From Oscarella lobularis (lineage: Eukaryota; Porifera; Homoscleromorpha; Homosclerophorida; Oscarellidae): 64,000 nucleotides of DNA. The DNA lies in the NCBI RefSeq assembly GCF_947507565.1, contig NC_089184.1:434001-498000 (forward strand). The letters run 5' to 3'. Position numbers and translations under genes: made by a program. The notes under the pieces were generated by a model, which saw only the letters and a list, made by a program, of their open reading frames with translations, had not been told where the DNA came from and searched no databases. Positions 29,043 to 40,899 of this stretch are shown piece after piece; within the stretch, counting starts at the first letter, position 1, and each line of letters starts with the position of its first letter.

Positions 29043-29522
29043 ATGAATGAAAAGAAGTTCTGCGTTCGCGGCAAAACCTACGTAGTTACGTGGAGAAGAG
29101 CTGGTGAGATGACTTGGATTATTTACTTTAGGCTGGAGATTTGTGCATAGAAGAGAATGAGGCCAAAAGGGCGAAAATGAGTTCGGAAGGCGAGACGATG
29201 GCCGAAAAACGAGATCTGGAAAAGAAAATAAAGGCGCACGAAGAGAAACTAAGAAAGCTCAAGCTAACAAAGTTATACAGACAAAAGGTGAGAACACTTC
29301 AAAATTAAAATAAATAATTCGTTACCGAATTTTTAGCACGATTTCGACGAAATGGAGGATCTCATCACAAAATGGCGCGAAGCTAGTCAGAACGCCGCAA
29401 CAGAACTCTATCAACATTTCAAATCCATAAATTCCGAAATCACACTAGGAAACTTACTAAAGAATTATCACATTGATTTCGAAACAATTGGATACTCGGA
29501 AGAAGACGAAGAATTCGTATGA
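29043..29522 (+). CDS. SFR1: SFR1/Mei5-like recombination mediator (short form)
   Basis: Three exons: 29043-29103, 29151-29287, 29337-29522, all phases consistent, giving 127 residues. The C-terminal coiled coil has EKLRKLKLTKLYRQK, then DEMEDLITKWREASQ and the terminal GNLLKNYHIDFETIGYSEEDEEF, matching the SFR1/Mei5 family. SFR1 pairs with SWI5 to stabilise RAD51/DMC1 filaments in homologous recombination. The protein is about half the length of vertebrate SFR1; the disordered N-terminal extension is largely absent. An alternative upstream ATG at 28897 overlaps the LYSMD 5' end and does not give a coherent frame. Confidence 0.82.
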
Positions 29523-29774
29523 CTAATAATAATAATTATCTGTACACACTGCTGTAAGATGAGAAATAAAAAATTAATATAAAATGGTGCATTGTCCTCA
29601 TGAGACCCACGTCCAGTCACAATCTGAGCTTCTATAGGTAAAAACGGTCTATCGCGTCGTCGTACTGTGCAATATCAGCCTACTAACGAAAAAACTATTT
29701 ATTGTACTTTTTGTCCTTTGGTGTGCGTTGATCTATTGATCATCATAAGAAATAATGCGTTTATATTTAATCTG
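29523..29774. other. SFR1/TTLL6-like convergent 3' region
   Basis: About 250 bp between the SFR1 stop and the TTLL6-like stop. It contains AATAAA-type polyadenylation signals near 29,562. No further gene is visible. Confidence 0.6.
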
Positions 29775-32700
29775 TTACCTTGGTTTCGTGAAGGGAGCCG
29801 TTTTGCTTCCGATAATTGTGAGGGATTTTCTCGCGGCTAATTGATGCTGAATTGTCTGCGATTGGAGTGGCAAGCGATGTTGCTGTTGCTGCTGTTGCTG
29901 ATACATGGACGCCGTGCTTCGTCCAATCAAATGCAGGCTAGAATCGTCCCGTTTTTTCTGCTTCGAAAGCGGCAAAATCACCAGCGTCTCGTCTTGAGCC
30001 GATTGCGGCTTTCCCTGCACGCGATACTGCGTCCAATTCGATCCCGCCCCACCCCCCGCGCCCTTTCTAGACGGAAGCAAAGCGAAGGCAGTCGAATGAG
30101 CTCCTGGATCATGCGCCGGTTGAATAAACGTCACACTTGGATAATAATCGCCTCGCTAGAAAAAAACAATAAAATAAATTCCGATTTTAATTAATCCAGC
30201 GCTTCACCTTTACTCCGTACGTCGGTTGGTTCGAAGGTCCCGTGCTATGATGATATCCGTGTCCAAGTAGACGCGCAAGGCATTCTCCTATCCCAAGGCC
30301 CCTTACTAGCGAATCGCGTCTTTTCATTTCGCCTTGACGATGGTTCTCCTCATCGACGTCAATAGGCCACGATTCGAAAATATTGAGCGGAGGCTCTAGA
30401 CTCGGAATCACAGAAGTCTAAAAAATAAATAGATAATTATTAATTAATTTTAATTGTTCTCTCTCTCACGTGGCTCGCCGTTTCGTCGGATCGACTTAGC
30501 GCCGCTGCAGCGACGGCCGTGCGAGACGGAGCGACGAGTCTTCTCCTTTCGCGCATTCGTCGCATCATTTTGGGACTCTCAGGCCGAATCTGTGAATGCG
30601 ACGATGGTTTCTCCGCTCCCGCCGTCGCCGTCGCCGCCGCCGACTTTCCCGTTTTCGTCTTGCATAGTTCTAACTCCCTCTGCTTCGATTCTATTTGCTC
30701 GCGTTGAATCCTAAATAATTCGCGTTTGAATAAATAGTTTTTGTAGCGGTATTGAATGTGTTGTACTTCGCGCAGAGTTGTCGCGCTTTGGAGGCGGCCG
30801 TCTCGGAAAAGAGAGAAGCGGAATCGGTGTAGAACTTCTCATAATAAGCCTCGTTTCCATTTTGAGGATAAATTCTCCTAAATACATAAAATGTTATATA
30901 CAAAAGTCCCTCGTTTGAACGACCGCGTTTTTTCATAATAAAGTATCTCTCGAAGGGCCATAGGGGCACGTTGCTTTCATAAAACGCGAAATGGAATCTC
31001 ATTTTAAACGAGGAACTACTGTATTATTTTCTATTTTGTACCTGAATCCTCCGAGATGCTTGTCCTCGTATCTCTTGAGCCACTCTTCGTATTTCGTCTG
31101 GCTCTCCTGCATCTCCTCTTTCTTCGCCTCTCGCGTCGCCTTGGATCGTTGAAAGAGCCGCTCCTGCACTTTCCGACGATCCTCCTCCTGACAGCGTCGT
31201 TTCTCGTCTCCATTCAAATTAATTAAACGCAATGCATCCATGAGAAAACCCTCCTTGATCTCCTTATCAAGTGGAGCATCCGTGTGCAAACTCGGAGACA
31301 AATTAACCTAAAAATACATAAATATTTACATATAATCATATAAAATAATCATTACTTCTAATAGCCAGGGTTTCAATTTTTTATCCAACATGACGTCAAA
31401 TCCGAGAATTTCAAAACAAGCGCTGCCTTTCGTGTGAGACGAGAAACAAGATCGATAATTGTGTTTCAATATGGGATGTATGGATATAAGCGTCTTGATG
31501 ATTATATCCTCGATTTCGGCCCACATTTTTTTGACATTGTAGCCGTTCTCCTCCATCCACGCATTAACCGTGGAAATACGTCTAAAAAATAAAGAGATAT
31601 ATAGCAAATAGTGCCCCAAGGCTCTATTCAAGACAGGGGTATTTATTTATTTAAAATAGGATCCCAGGTAGTATTCTACATAATTTTTTTTCTTGTTACC
31701 TTTTGCTACCACATTCATCGTCGCGAACGAAATCGTCGCTGAATTTGTTTAGAGAATAATTCGTCAAATGCAAATAGACGTCATCCTAAATAAATCTTTA
31801 CACGCGCGTGCGCAAAAATACTATTTAATCTATTTTACAAGGTTTGATGACGTCGGTTCGGAGTACTTATGTGTAGCAAATCGACCGAGGCCATCCTTGT
31901 ACACAAACACGTGCAGTGGATCGCACTGAGTCACCAGCACATAAATTCGAAAATCCATTTTAAAACCGTCAATAGTAAAAGGCTAGACATTCACAATTAA
32001 ATTAATCTGTATTGAATTCCCGCTGATATTACCTTCGAAAGGTATTGCTGGACGACGACGTGTTCTCCGCCGGCTTTGAGCTCTTTTACATTGCGCGTAA
32101 TAAAGATTCCCTTGCCTTGACTTCCCGTGGGAGGTTTACTAATAAAGAGCTTATTCTTCTTCGAACTCTGACCGCAAAAGGCCAGCAAATCGGCATAGCT
32201 AAGCACCGAAATAATTAAATATTAAAATTCGCATTTTTTTTCTATTCTTACTCGGCTGGCAAACACCACGTTCTCGGCGTAAAGTTATAATCTTTTGGAA
32301 ATAGTTTTTGCATTCGATTTATGTTCCTCGCTAGGAAATCTTTCCGACAGATTTCGCACATGCCCGGAAAATGATTGATTTTCTAACGTACGCACGTACA
32401 TTACGAAGTGCCCCGCCCACGCGCCCTCCGTTTCTTTCTCTCACTTGAAATCGCTTCAATTCGGACAGTCGTTCCATCGTCGCCGAAGTGTCCATCCAAT
32501 AGAGAACCCATTCGTCGTCGTCGCGACATTCTTTCATGCCGAATCGCTTCGTCACGCGACGCACTAGATACACGAGAACCACGCCCACGTCGAAAAGTGT
32601 CGATCGAAGGAGCGAAACGAGCCGGCCTTACCACTTTCGTATCTGCAGCTTGACGTATTCACGCCCAGCGGTCTAGTGCGCGTGCGGATTGTAAAGAAAT

Positions 32701-32871
32701 GCGCGAAAAGGGTCGCGAAGCTCCTTACTTTTTCTTTTTCTGCTTCTTCTTTTTCGTTGCTATCGTTTTCGTTTGCGGCGGATCCGTTCCCGAATCGGAT
32801 TCGCTCATTTTCGTCGTTTCGCTCTCGACGTCGATCGTCTCGTCGCCCTCGTCGCTGCAATCGATGTCCAT
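29775..32871 (-). CDS. TTLL6: Tubulin polyglutamylase, TTLL6/TTLL13 type
   Basis: Exon 1 (32729-32871) starts MDIDCSDEGDETIDVE and ends in a Lys-rich tract, as in TTLL6. Then follow VNTSSCRYES, TKRFGMKECRDDDEWVLYWMD, CRKDFLARNINRMQKLFPKDYNFTPRTWCLP, the ATP-grasp stretch FISKPPTGSQGKGIFITR, VQQYLSK, the metal-site region SACFEILGFDVMLDKKLKPWLLEV, and the cationic microtubule-binding part LDKEIKEGFLMDALRLIN. The enzyme adds glutamate side chains to tubulin tails, mostly in cilia. The C-terminal 300 residues are divergent and include a seven- or eight-residue Gln run (CTG/TTG repeat at about 29,878-29,902 on the plus strand). The stop is taken at 29775; an extra 3' exon cannot be excluded because AG|GTAACA overlaps it. 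Confidence 0.88.
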
Positions 32872-33121
32872 TTAGCGTGCGTCGAATCGGCCGATGAGTG
32901 AAATGGAGTCGATGTCCTCAGAAACGCGGTGGCAATCACAACTCTGGCAACAATGTTTTTCTCTGTTTGGCTGCCACCCCAAGCGCACGCTCGCTTGCGT
33001 CATTGCGTCGTCATGGTACCATATCAACGAAAAGCCCGGGGGTCTTCCCTATATGGTGCTCCGGGTTTTTTTACATGCTAAAGACGTCACAGAGCGCACG
33101 CTAAAAAGATGTGTTCACCTC
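32872..33121. other. TTLL6-like 5' region and PSMA4 3' region
   Basis: About 250 bp between the TTLL6-like start (32871) and the PSMA4 stop (33122), both on the minus strand. It must hold the TTLL6-like promoter and the PSMA4 3' end. A weak open frame on the plus strand has no recognisable similarity. Confidence 0.5.
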
Positions 33122-34299
33122 TCTATTTTTTAGCCTGCGCTTTCTTCTCCCTCTCCTTTCTCTCCTTCTCTTTCTCTTTTTCCCTCTTCTCCTTTTCCTC
33201 CTGCTCTTCGTAGTCTTTGATTAGACGTTGGACTTCAGCCGAAGGAAGAACACGAATTTTGACCTTTTCATTTTCTCTCGTCAACGTCGACAATTCAACT
33301 TCAAAAATCAATAGATACCAAGCAAAAAAAAGGAACGATATCAATACCTTTATCAGGAGCCATTTTTGTGGAATCTAGACTTTTACTCATCACTTTGACA
33401 GCCAAAGCAAGAGCCTCTTTCAAACTACAGTCTTCCTTATAATCTTGCTTCAGCATTGAAACAGCCGCCTGAGATATTAGACATATAAAAAGAAATGTAC
33501 ATATCCAATCAATGGCACAACATACAGAATGATTATTTCCTATACATGTAGCCTTCCAGCCTCCGTAATTTCCACTTGGATCACTCTGATAGAGCTGAAA
33601 TCCATAATGTTTGTCCCAGCCCATGTAAAGAAGAGACACGCCAAACGGTCTTCTGCCTAAATAACATCAGATTATTATTATTGATTTTTTTCAAGTGATC
33701 CATATTGATAACTTACTTCCTCTTTGCGTGTAAATTTGTTTCAAATCACATAGACTACAAACGAGTTGTTCTACCGGCATCGGCTCCTGATACGTCAAAA
33801 CATACCTAAATCGAAATAAATAAAAACGTAAAAAATTAAAAGATGAAAAAATAAACCGTTGAGCAGCCTCTCTCAAATAATTCGTCAAAACGTTCGCATC
33901 CGACGTGATTCCGGCGACACTGCACGCAGTCGTTCTAAAAAACAAAGTGCGTGATTTTTAGACTGTTCGCTCTCAGTTCTTACTCGTTGAGACGGTAGAT
34001 TTTTTCCGAGAAAGCGACTTCGTCTAGAAGTTTGTTCGTGTTTCGCTTTTCTGCGGCGAGAACGATTCCGTCGCGTGCTAGAACTCCCAGGCACATTCCC
34101 GCGTTTTCTATCGCTTGCATTGCGTACTCCACTTGATACAGACGACCTTCGAAGAGTCGCAAATCAGGCGCGTGTCCTACTAGGGAGCCCCGTTTTACCT
34201 TCCGGTGAGAAGATTGTCGTTCTTCCATCATACATTCTCGCCTAAAGTAAGACAGTCATGTGTGAAGCGATTTTTTGCAGAAGAATCAGCTCGAACCAT
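33122..34299 (-). CDS. PSMA4: 20S proteasome subunit alpha-3 (PSMA4)
   Basis: The first coding exon is only the ATG (34297-34299): a GTTCGA donor follows and the next exon begins [14 protein letters not shown], as in PSMA4. The mature frame continues [17 protein letters not shown] (the alpha-subunit signature), [55 protein letters not shown] and a Lys/Glu-rich tail ending KKAQAKK. It is a structural alpha-ring subunit of the 20S core. PSMA4 and COPE start codons lie 47 bp apart. Confidence 0.95.
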
Positions 34300-34346
34300 T
34301 TTTGTGAGCGCACGTTTACGTCACGATAACGCGCTCTACAACCAAA

Positions 34347-35803
34347 ATGGCCGACGACGCAGTCGACGAACTTTTCGAAGTGAAAACAGCCTTTCACACG
34401 GGCAACTACCAAAAGTGCATCAAGGACGCACAAAGCCTATCAGTAAACAGTACGCGAAACGCAAAATCGTGCGACAATCGGCTTGTTTTAGGTATCCCGT
34501 GCCGATCTGGTCGTCGAAAAAGACATTTACATGTACAGAGCCTATCTGGCGCAGGTACGGTTTGATAGAAAAAGAGCGAAAAGGCTTAGCGGCTACTCTA
34601 GAAAAAGTACGGCGTGATTTTGGACGAAGTGAACGCGAGTTCTCCGTCCGAACTTCAGGCCGTTCGAATATTAGCCGATTATATGCAGAATAAAACTAAG
34701 AGGTACGTCATTAGTTGAGAATGAGGTGCATGACCTCATTCTCAATAGAAGAAAAGTGACGTCACCTTGTTTGTGATTACAGGGAAAAAATCGTTGGGGA
34801 AATGGAAAAGAAATTGAATAGTGGGATTGATGCGAATAATGGCACATTTTTACTCATGGCTGCTACAGTATATTATCACGAAGAGGTATTTCTAATAATG
34901 GGGGTGGGAGGGCTGTGGGGAATTGAGTTGTGGTGTAGAATTTTGAGGCTGCTTTGAGATGCTTACATCAGTCAGATTCATTGGAATGGTAGAGAGAAAT
35001 ACCAATTATTTAATTAATCAAGTATTTATCTGTTAGTGCTGCTTTGGCTGTTCAGATCTATCTTCAGATTTCTAGAGTCGATTTAGCCAAGTAAAGAATT
35101 TAATTACTTATTCGTATTCTTAATTTAATTTATTACTGGTTTAATTAGGAAAGAAGTAAAGAGAATGCAAGTGAGTCACTTAATCATTATTGATTAAATA
35201 AACGGAATTTAACTTCCTTCCCCAAAGGAAATGGATGAAGACGCTACACTGACTCAACTCGCAATAGCGTGGACAAACTTAGCAATCGTAAATAGATAAA
35301 TAAATAAAAATTAGCACACTTGAAATATTTTCTCCCAGGGAGGAGAAAAATTGCAAGACGCGTTCTACATATTTCAAGAATTGGCCGACAAAAACGCGTC
35401 GACCGTCGTCCTACTCAACTGCCAAGCATCCTGCTACATCCAACAAGGAAAACACGATGATGCCGAGGGATTGCTCCAGGAGGCGCTGGACAAAGACAGC
35501 AGCAACCCGGAAGCACTTATCAACATGGCACTTGTAGCACAACACATGGGAAAGGGACCAGAGGTGAGAGAACCCGGAAATAAGCCCTCACCCCTCATTT
35601 GAAATCTTATTTTTTAGGTTATTCAACGTTATTTGTCGCAATTGAGAGACGCTCATCGCGATCACAAATACGTGTCTCAGTTGAATGCCAAAGTGAATTA
35701 TTAGATTTTTTATTTTTTAAAAGCCTACCTTATCTTTGTTCTTTTTCAGGAGAGCGAATTTGACCGCGTTTCGTCGCAATACGCGCCAACTGCGTCTGAT
35801 TAA
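34347..35803 (+). CDS. COPE: Coatomer subunit epsilon
   Basis: Exon 1 is 34347-34442 ([25 protein letters not shown]). Further short exons give [87 protein letters not shown] and the TPR-like [20 protein letters not shown], ending [13 protein letters not shown]. Epsilon-COP is an all-helical TPR protein of the COPI coat, working with alpha-COP at the Golgi. At least eleven exons, with introns down to about 50 bp. Its stop lies 96 bp before the convergent NAT10 stop. Confidence 0.95.
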
Positions 35804-35899
35804 AATCAAAGAACTCTTTTTTCCCTGTGTTGATCCGTTTGTGTTTTTTTGTGTTGGGATTAATTTTTAGAATCAATGAGATGTAGTTACGTGTACTTG

Positions 35900-38800
35900 T
35901 CAGTTTCTCTGCTTCTTTTTCTTCTTCGGTTTCTTTGCACTAGCCGGCTGCTCATCAATCCCCTGCACATCTTTCCCTTTGTCTCTTTTTTGCCCTCGCC
36001 TAAAGGGAAAAGCCCCTTCTAACTCCTACTCACTCCCAAAAAGATATCTTTTGACCTTTTTATGCTCACAACATTAGGCACTGACGTTGCAGTGGCAATT
36101 TCTTGCCATTCTCCTTCACTCCCAGCAATAGCGTATCTATTATAGTCAAATTTCAACCCGCATCTTGTTTAGGAATGCTTACTTTTCAAGACTTCCTGAC
36201 TGCAGCTCTTCTAACTGAGCCTGTTGCTTCTTTTTGAGCTCTTCAGCGGCAGCAGTCTAAAGCAGCATAACCAAGCGTTTTAATTAATCAATTATAAACA
36301 AACCAATTCCTCGTCCATGCTTATTTTTAGCGGTTCTATTTCTTCGACCATTTCAGGTATTTCTGGGAGACTTAGCTCATTTCCAATGGCCGTTTCCACG
36401 ACACCAGATAAGAACTACAAACAGTTGTGATGACAATAAGTCGCCTGTTACACTGCATCTCTAACCTGTACAACTTTTCGAATAGTGCGATTAAATAAGC
36501 CCAAAATTTGGCTAGAAGGCAAGTCCAACTCTTTCTACAGAACAAAAAAAATTTCAACTTTGGTACAAGTGTAGCTTGTGCGCTCACTTCTATTGTTTCA
36601 ACCGATTTATGTTGCAAACCCATTCCAAGCAGAATCACCTTACAATAAAATAAAAATAAAATCTAATTCAACTCTTCTAAACCCACTGCTTGAACAGCGG
36701 ACATTTTGAGAGAGCCTAGTTTGTGAAGAAAGTACAGCTGTGCAACTGCGAAAAAGGTTCGCGAGAATAAACAACGAATTCTGAACAGATAATACTTGGT
36801 GAAAGCAAATCCATGATGAGATGATAATCAGCCATGTTCTTAGCATACATATCAAGTCGTCTGACGTCAAACGTTGTGAAGTGATACTTGAGTTCATCCA
36901 TGTTCACCACTGAAAGAGAGAGAGAGGAATTTGCTTTATTGCGCTCTTTTTTTAATGACTAACCCTTAGGATTAGCCTTCGCTTTTTTCTCGTCCAAAAT
37001 GTTAAAACCGAGTGATGGAGAAAAACGTGTAAATCGATAGCTCAGTAAAGATAAAAATCGACGACGAAAATCTACAAAATCGCGTCAAAACAAAAGGCCT
37101 AATAAATCAATAATGCATACCGAGACTAAAGCCGGCTAGCCAATCCGTTTTCTCCGTCGTTTCCTCGTCCGAGTCGTGACGCAAAACTCGCAACATAATG
37201 CAACTATGTTCCCCTGTAAGATCATTCTAAAAAGAATATCTAAAATTAAATATTAATGTACTTATAGGCGTTATTATTATTACGGGGGTTTGTCTAAGGT
37301 AAACTGGAGTGAAACCGGCCTTCTTCCAAAACCGAAGCAAGTCAGGAGAGAGTCCATATGACACTCCCATATAATCAATTCTTTCTGGTCGTCTTTCTGT
37401 GAGTTTCAATAGCAGAGGAGGAAGATCTGCACGAGGATGAAGTCTCTCAGTCAACAGAGAGCCGCCATCCTAAAGATACATATAATCAGTTATTAATTAA
37501 ATATTGAATCTCATTTACCAGTTGGTCTGAGGTACTGTCTATCTTTTGATTAGGTTCCACTTCCGCTGATTCCGAGACACTAGGAAAGAGTCCCTCGTAA
37601 TAATCCCTTAGTAATTCCAATGCACGACTCCCATAGCCCATCTATAGAGTTCGTAATAAATATCATTAATTTTTTATGTTTTTTGACTGACTCTTTGTAA
37701 ATCTGGGTGCGTTGCAATTCTAACAACGCGAAGCCCGGACAATCCTGCGAAATTGGGGTCTTGAAACTGCTGAGAAATAGTCCAGGGAATCAAGTCTCCA
37801 GACGATCGCTTGCCACGCGACAGACTATTTATCACAGACGCCTTAGAAACCTCGCCTTCCAAACAAACCTTGAAAAAACAATAAGATATATAAAAAATTT
37901 AAATTAGTATTGCTAAATACCTGAATAACGCAAAGGATATCAGGAAGAGTGTCGGTGTCCTGATGCACGGGTCCGAGAAGACAAAAGACGTGATGAGCTG
38001 GAGCATCAGACAAGAGCTGAAGATCGTTGGGCGAGTTTTTATAGTGAGACGCCACGTAGAGAGACATAAGCAGCTGAAGAAACGTCTCCGACGCTTTGTG
38101 ATAGCTGAACAGCGTATCCCTATTCACATAATACGTGCAAAATAAAAAGTTAAGAAGAAAAACGACGACACCAATAATAATAATAATAATTGAGATTTAT
38201 TTTTGGATATAATTGACATTCTTTTGGAGGCGGACAACCGGTTGTGATTTTAGGCACGTTGCTGATGTTGAGACACAGTAGATGGTGTAGCCATTTTTCG
38301 ACGTCATCGCCATCTGCGTAACGTATGGGCTCATTCAGAGTCACTTCTCGAAAAAGTCGACCTGAGAAAATTCTTCCACGTGACGTCATAAACATTAACA
38401 CTTTTAAAAAATCTTGCCAGTAACTGTCGCTGTTTGACTTTGTTTTCTAAGCTGATCAATCAATTTCAAAGACAAAGAACGTCCAGTTCCTTCATATCTA
38501 AAAGACTCTACTATTCCACTATATGCTACTTTTTCTTCCCTAGACCCTTACCCGTTGATTGTTGATGACATAAAGACGAGATAGGGGCCGAGAAGATTTC
38601 TAACGAGAGGCAGAGGAATCGCCGCGGCTTCGTCTATTACGACTAATTCTGCTTGGCCTAGTTTGACGGCATCCGACGGGTGAATGTACTAAATTCAAAC
38701 TATATATTTCTAAAATTTCTATTCTTCTCTTTCTTCTACTTGAATCGTTTGCCTGTGCTCCCTAAAGACGTTTACTCGCACGACAGCCTGATTGAATTCT

Positions 38801-40298
38801 GGATTCGTTGATTGGACGATATCGTAGTCGAGATGTTCCTAATGAAATGCACAGCGGAATTTATTGACTCTCTTCTTCTTCTTCTTCTTCTTACCTGATA
38901 CTCCAAAGCATCGAAGCCCTTAAAAATAAACTCGAACAGAGTTTTCAAATTTTCAGGACTGGGAGACGTCACAAATAAACTAGAATATCTAAAACAGCCC
39001 AATAATCACTAATCCATTATGATTATTATCGAGTACCCAAAAGCGACAGCTCCAGCAATAGCCAATCCAAGAGCAGCCGACTTCCCTCTACCACGTGATG
39101 CAGTCAAAGCAACGGTGCTACGTAGAGTCTTTTCAGATATAGCCTCAATAAATTGAAGCACGGCTTTGGCCTAGGCAACATCACTAGATACTCAAGACAA
39201 TATTAGTTTTCTTTCTATACTTGATCTAGTGTTTTGCATAGATTTATGATGGATCCAACTGGTTGAGTGTCTGATAGAGAATCTCTCAGTTCTCGTAGTT
39301 CAACGTCTTTTCTTGATTCAACTTCCTCCTGAAAACCAATATGATTATTTATTAATTAAGCAAAGACTGCGCAATGCCTTGTGCGTGACGGCTTTGACGG
39401 AGAGAGTCTTGGACGACAGAGGAAGAACGTTGAGCGCGTCATCAATGACGAGACATTTCGAACACGAAGCAAGAGACAGCAAAAATCTTTAATAAAAAAT
39501 TAAATAAGAAAGTGATACGCGCTACAGAAATTGTCGTTACCGTTCGTTGAACCGTCCCGTCACTTCCTGATGAGCTTCCGTACGATACCGCGAATGAACG
39601 TCCTTAGAAAAAAAAAAACAATAATTTTGATTCCATACTAATAGTTCCCATACCATGCTAAGTGTATACAGTTGCTTCAACGAACTCACACTCCTCAAAA
39701 GAATAACGATGATTCCGCCTCCCTCGACTGTTTCGATTGTTCGAGCCAAAAGATTGGGCGTGACTGCTTCAAAATCCTACACCAACATGATAAAAATTGA
39801 ATAATTATTTAATTTAATTACCTGGAGAACGCACATTCCGTACGTGTTGCCCAGAATTTTGTGCGTTTCTTTGTAATAGCAATAGCGGATGTTCGTCGAG
39901 GCAATGAATAATTGGAATGGATCGTCCGAAACGTCGAACGATTTCGTCTTGATTTTCTTCTGAATTTGACGTATTCTTTTCTTTCGATGGCTATAAAAAG
40001 AATGCATCGACCAATGGCATTCGCGAGTCGAATTTCGAACCTGCTGAATCCCAGTTCCTTTTTGTAGCACCACAGTACCGTCGGTCTCGCTTTGACGGCC
40101 GATTTCGAGAGCATGTGATGAAGAATGACGACCTTGAGGACACGTGGGTGATCCTGTGCTCAACGAAAACGCTTGTTTTCCCCCCACCTGGTCCTTTCCC
40201 TTGTCTCCAACAACGACAAACATAGTTCTGCGACGCAGAGCGACGCCATTCTCTATCGCAATTCGGATTCGATTGTCGACTTTTTTGCGGGAGCTCAT
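35900..40298 (-). CDS. NAT10: RNA cytidine acetyltransferase NAT10
   Basis: NAT10 makes N4-acetylcytidine in 18S rRNA and tRNA in the nucleolus, using an ATP-driven helicase-like module. The start at 40298 gives MSSRKKVDNRIRIAIENGV. Markers in order: ELGFSSHRKKRIRQIQKKIK, KILGNTYGMCVLQ, the P-loop region LTASRGRGKSAALGLAIAG, LVVIDEAAAIPLPLV (Walker B), YVASHYKNSPNDLQLLSDAPAHH, the GNAT acetyl-CoA-binding region SGLRVVRIATHPD, DYMGVSYGLSPDLL and LYQ..LRQTP, then a Lys-rich nucleolar tail KKPKKKKKQRN. More than twenty short introns. Divergent from PYGO copy A, with only about 20 bp between them. Confidence 0.96.
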
Positions 40299-40317
40299 CC
40301 TGCACGTTTAGCGCGCG

Positions 40318-40581
40318 TTGGAGAAAGATTCGTGCGGAATGTGCCGCAAAGAGGTGCGCGACGACGACGAAGCGATACTGTGCGAAAGCGGATGCGAAAG
40401 CTGGTTCCATCGCGTCTGCACGGGAATGAGCAAGAAGGCGTACGATCTTCTAACAACCGAAGCATCGGCGGAATGGGTCTGCGACAATTGCATTCGGTCA
40501 AAGCGGATTCCAACGGTCAAATACAAGCTCATCGAACAGCCGCAGCCCGTCGCACCTCTGCTCCAAGGGCGCACAAAGTGA
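40318..40581 (+). pseudogene. PYGO PHD-finger copy A, ATG-less, probable recent pseudogene
   Basis: This frame encodes the same Pygopus-type PHD finger as copy B at 42990: CGMC, CESGC, FHRVC and CDNC zinc ligands and LLTTEASAEWVC. Relative to copy B there is a net 22-nt deletion just upstream (GAGAAAGAT joined to CGTGCGG), which removes the copy B start and the residues YLAPQYP and shifts the frame. An in-frame TAG lies four codons before the first conserved residues, and the first ATG is inside the PHD finger. Yet from the first Cys to the stop only four bases differ from copy B, all synonymous. It is either very recently disabled or kept by gene conversion; translation from another exon is not excluded. 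Confidence 0.65.
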
Positions 40582-40739
40582 AAAGAAACAAAAAACATAC
40601 GGTAGAGCTATCAACGCTTGTAACTCGAAATAAATAACGAAGTGAAGAAGCACTTCGGGGAGAGTCCGGAGACCAAAAAGAAAGTCACACAATACAACAG
40701 TCAAAATACAGTAATCAACATAAATAATTATAAATAGTG

Positions 40740-40840
40740 TCATTGAATAATCCTATCAATCTTCTCTTTCGTACGCCAAGTGATTCGATCCTATCCATTT
40801 CTCAATCTCCTTCGACGCCGACACGGAAGCACTACAATAC
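40740..40840 (-). pseudogene. Fragment of the MTR 3' end (duplicated and internally deleted)
   Basis: The minus strand reads [17 protein letters not shown], nearly identical to the last residues of the intact MTR at 43406. It is preceded by the CTTCCGTGTCGG stretch that lies about 100 bp further upstream in MTR, so an internal deletion has joined the two. The flanking sequence (ATTATAAATA.TGTCATTGAATAA) also matches the DNA beside MTR. This marks the duplicated block as running from the PYGO 5' end into the MTR coding region. Confidence 0.8.
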
Positions 40841-40899
40841 TAAACTAAAACATACACGTGAGTTTGTAGCAGGACAAAAAATTGAGACGCTCTTCCGAG

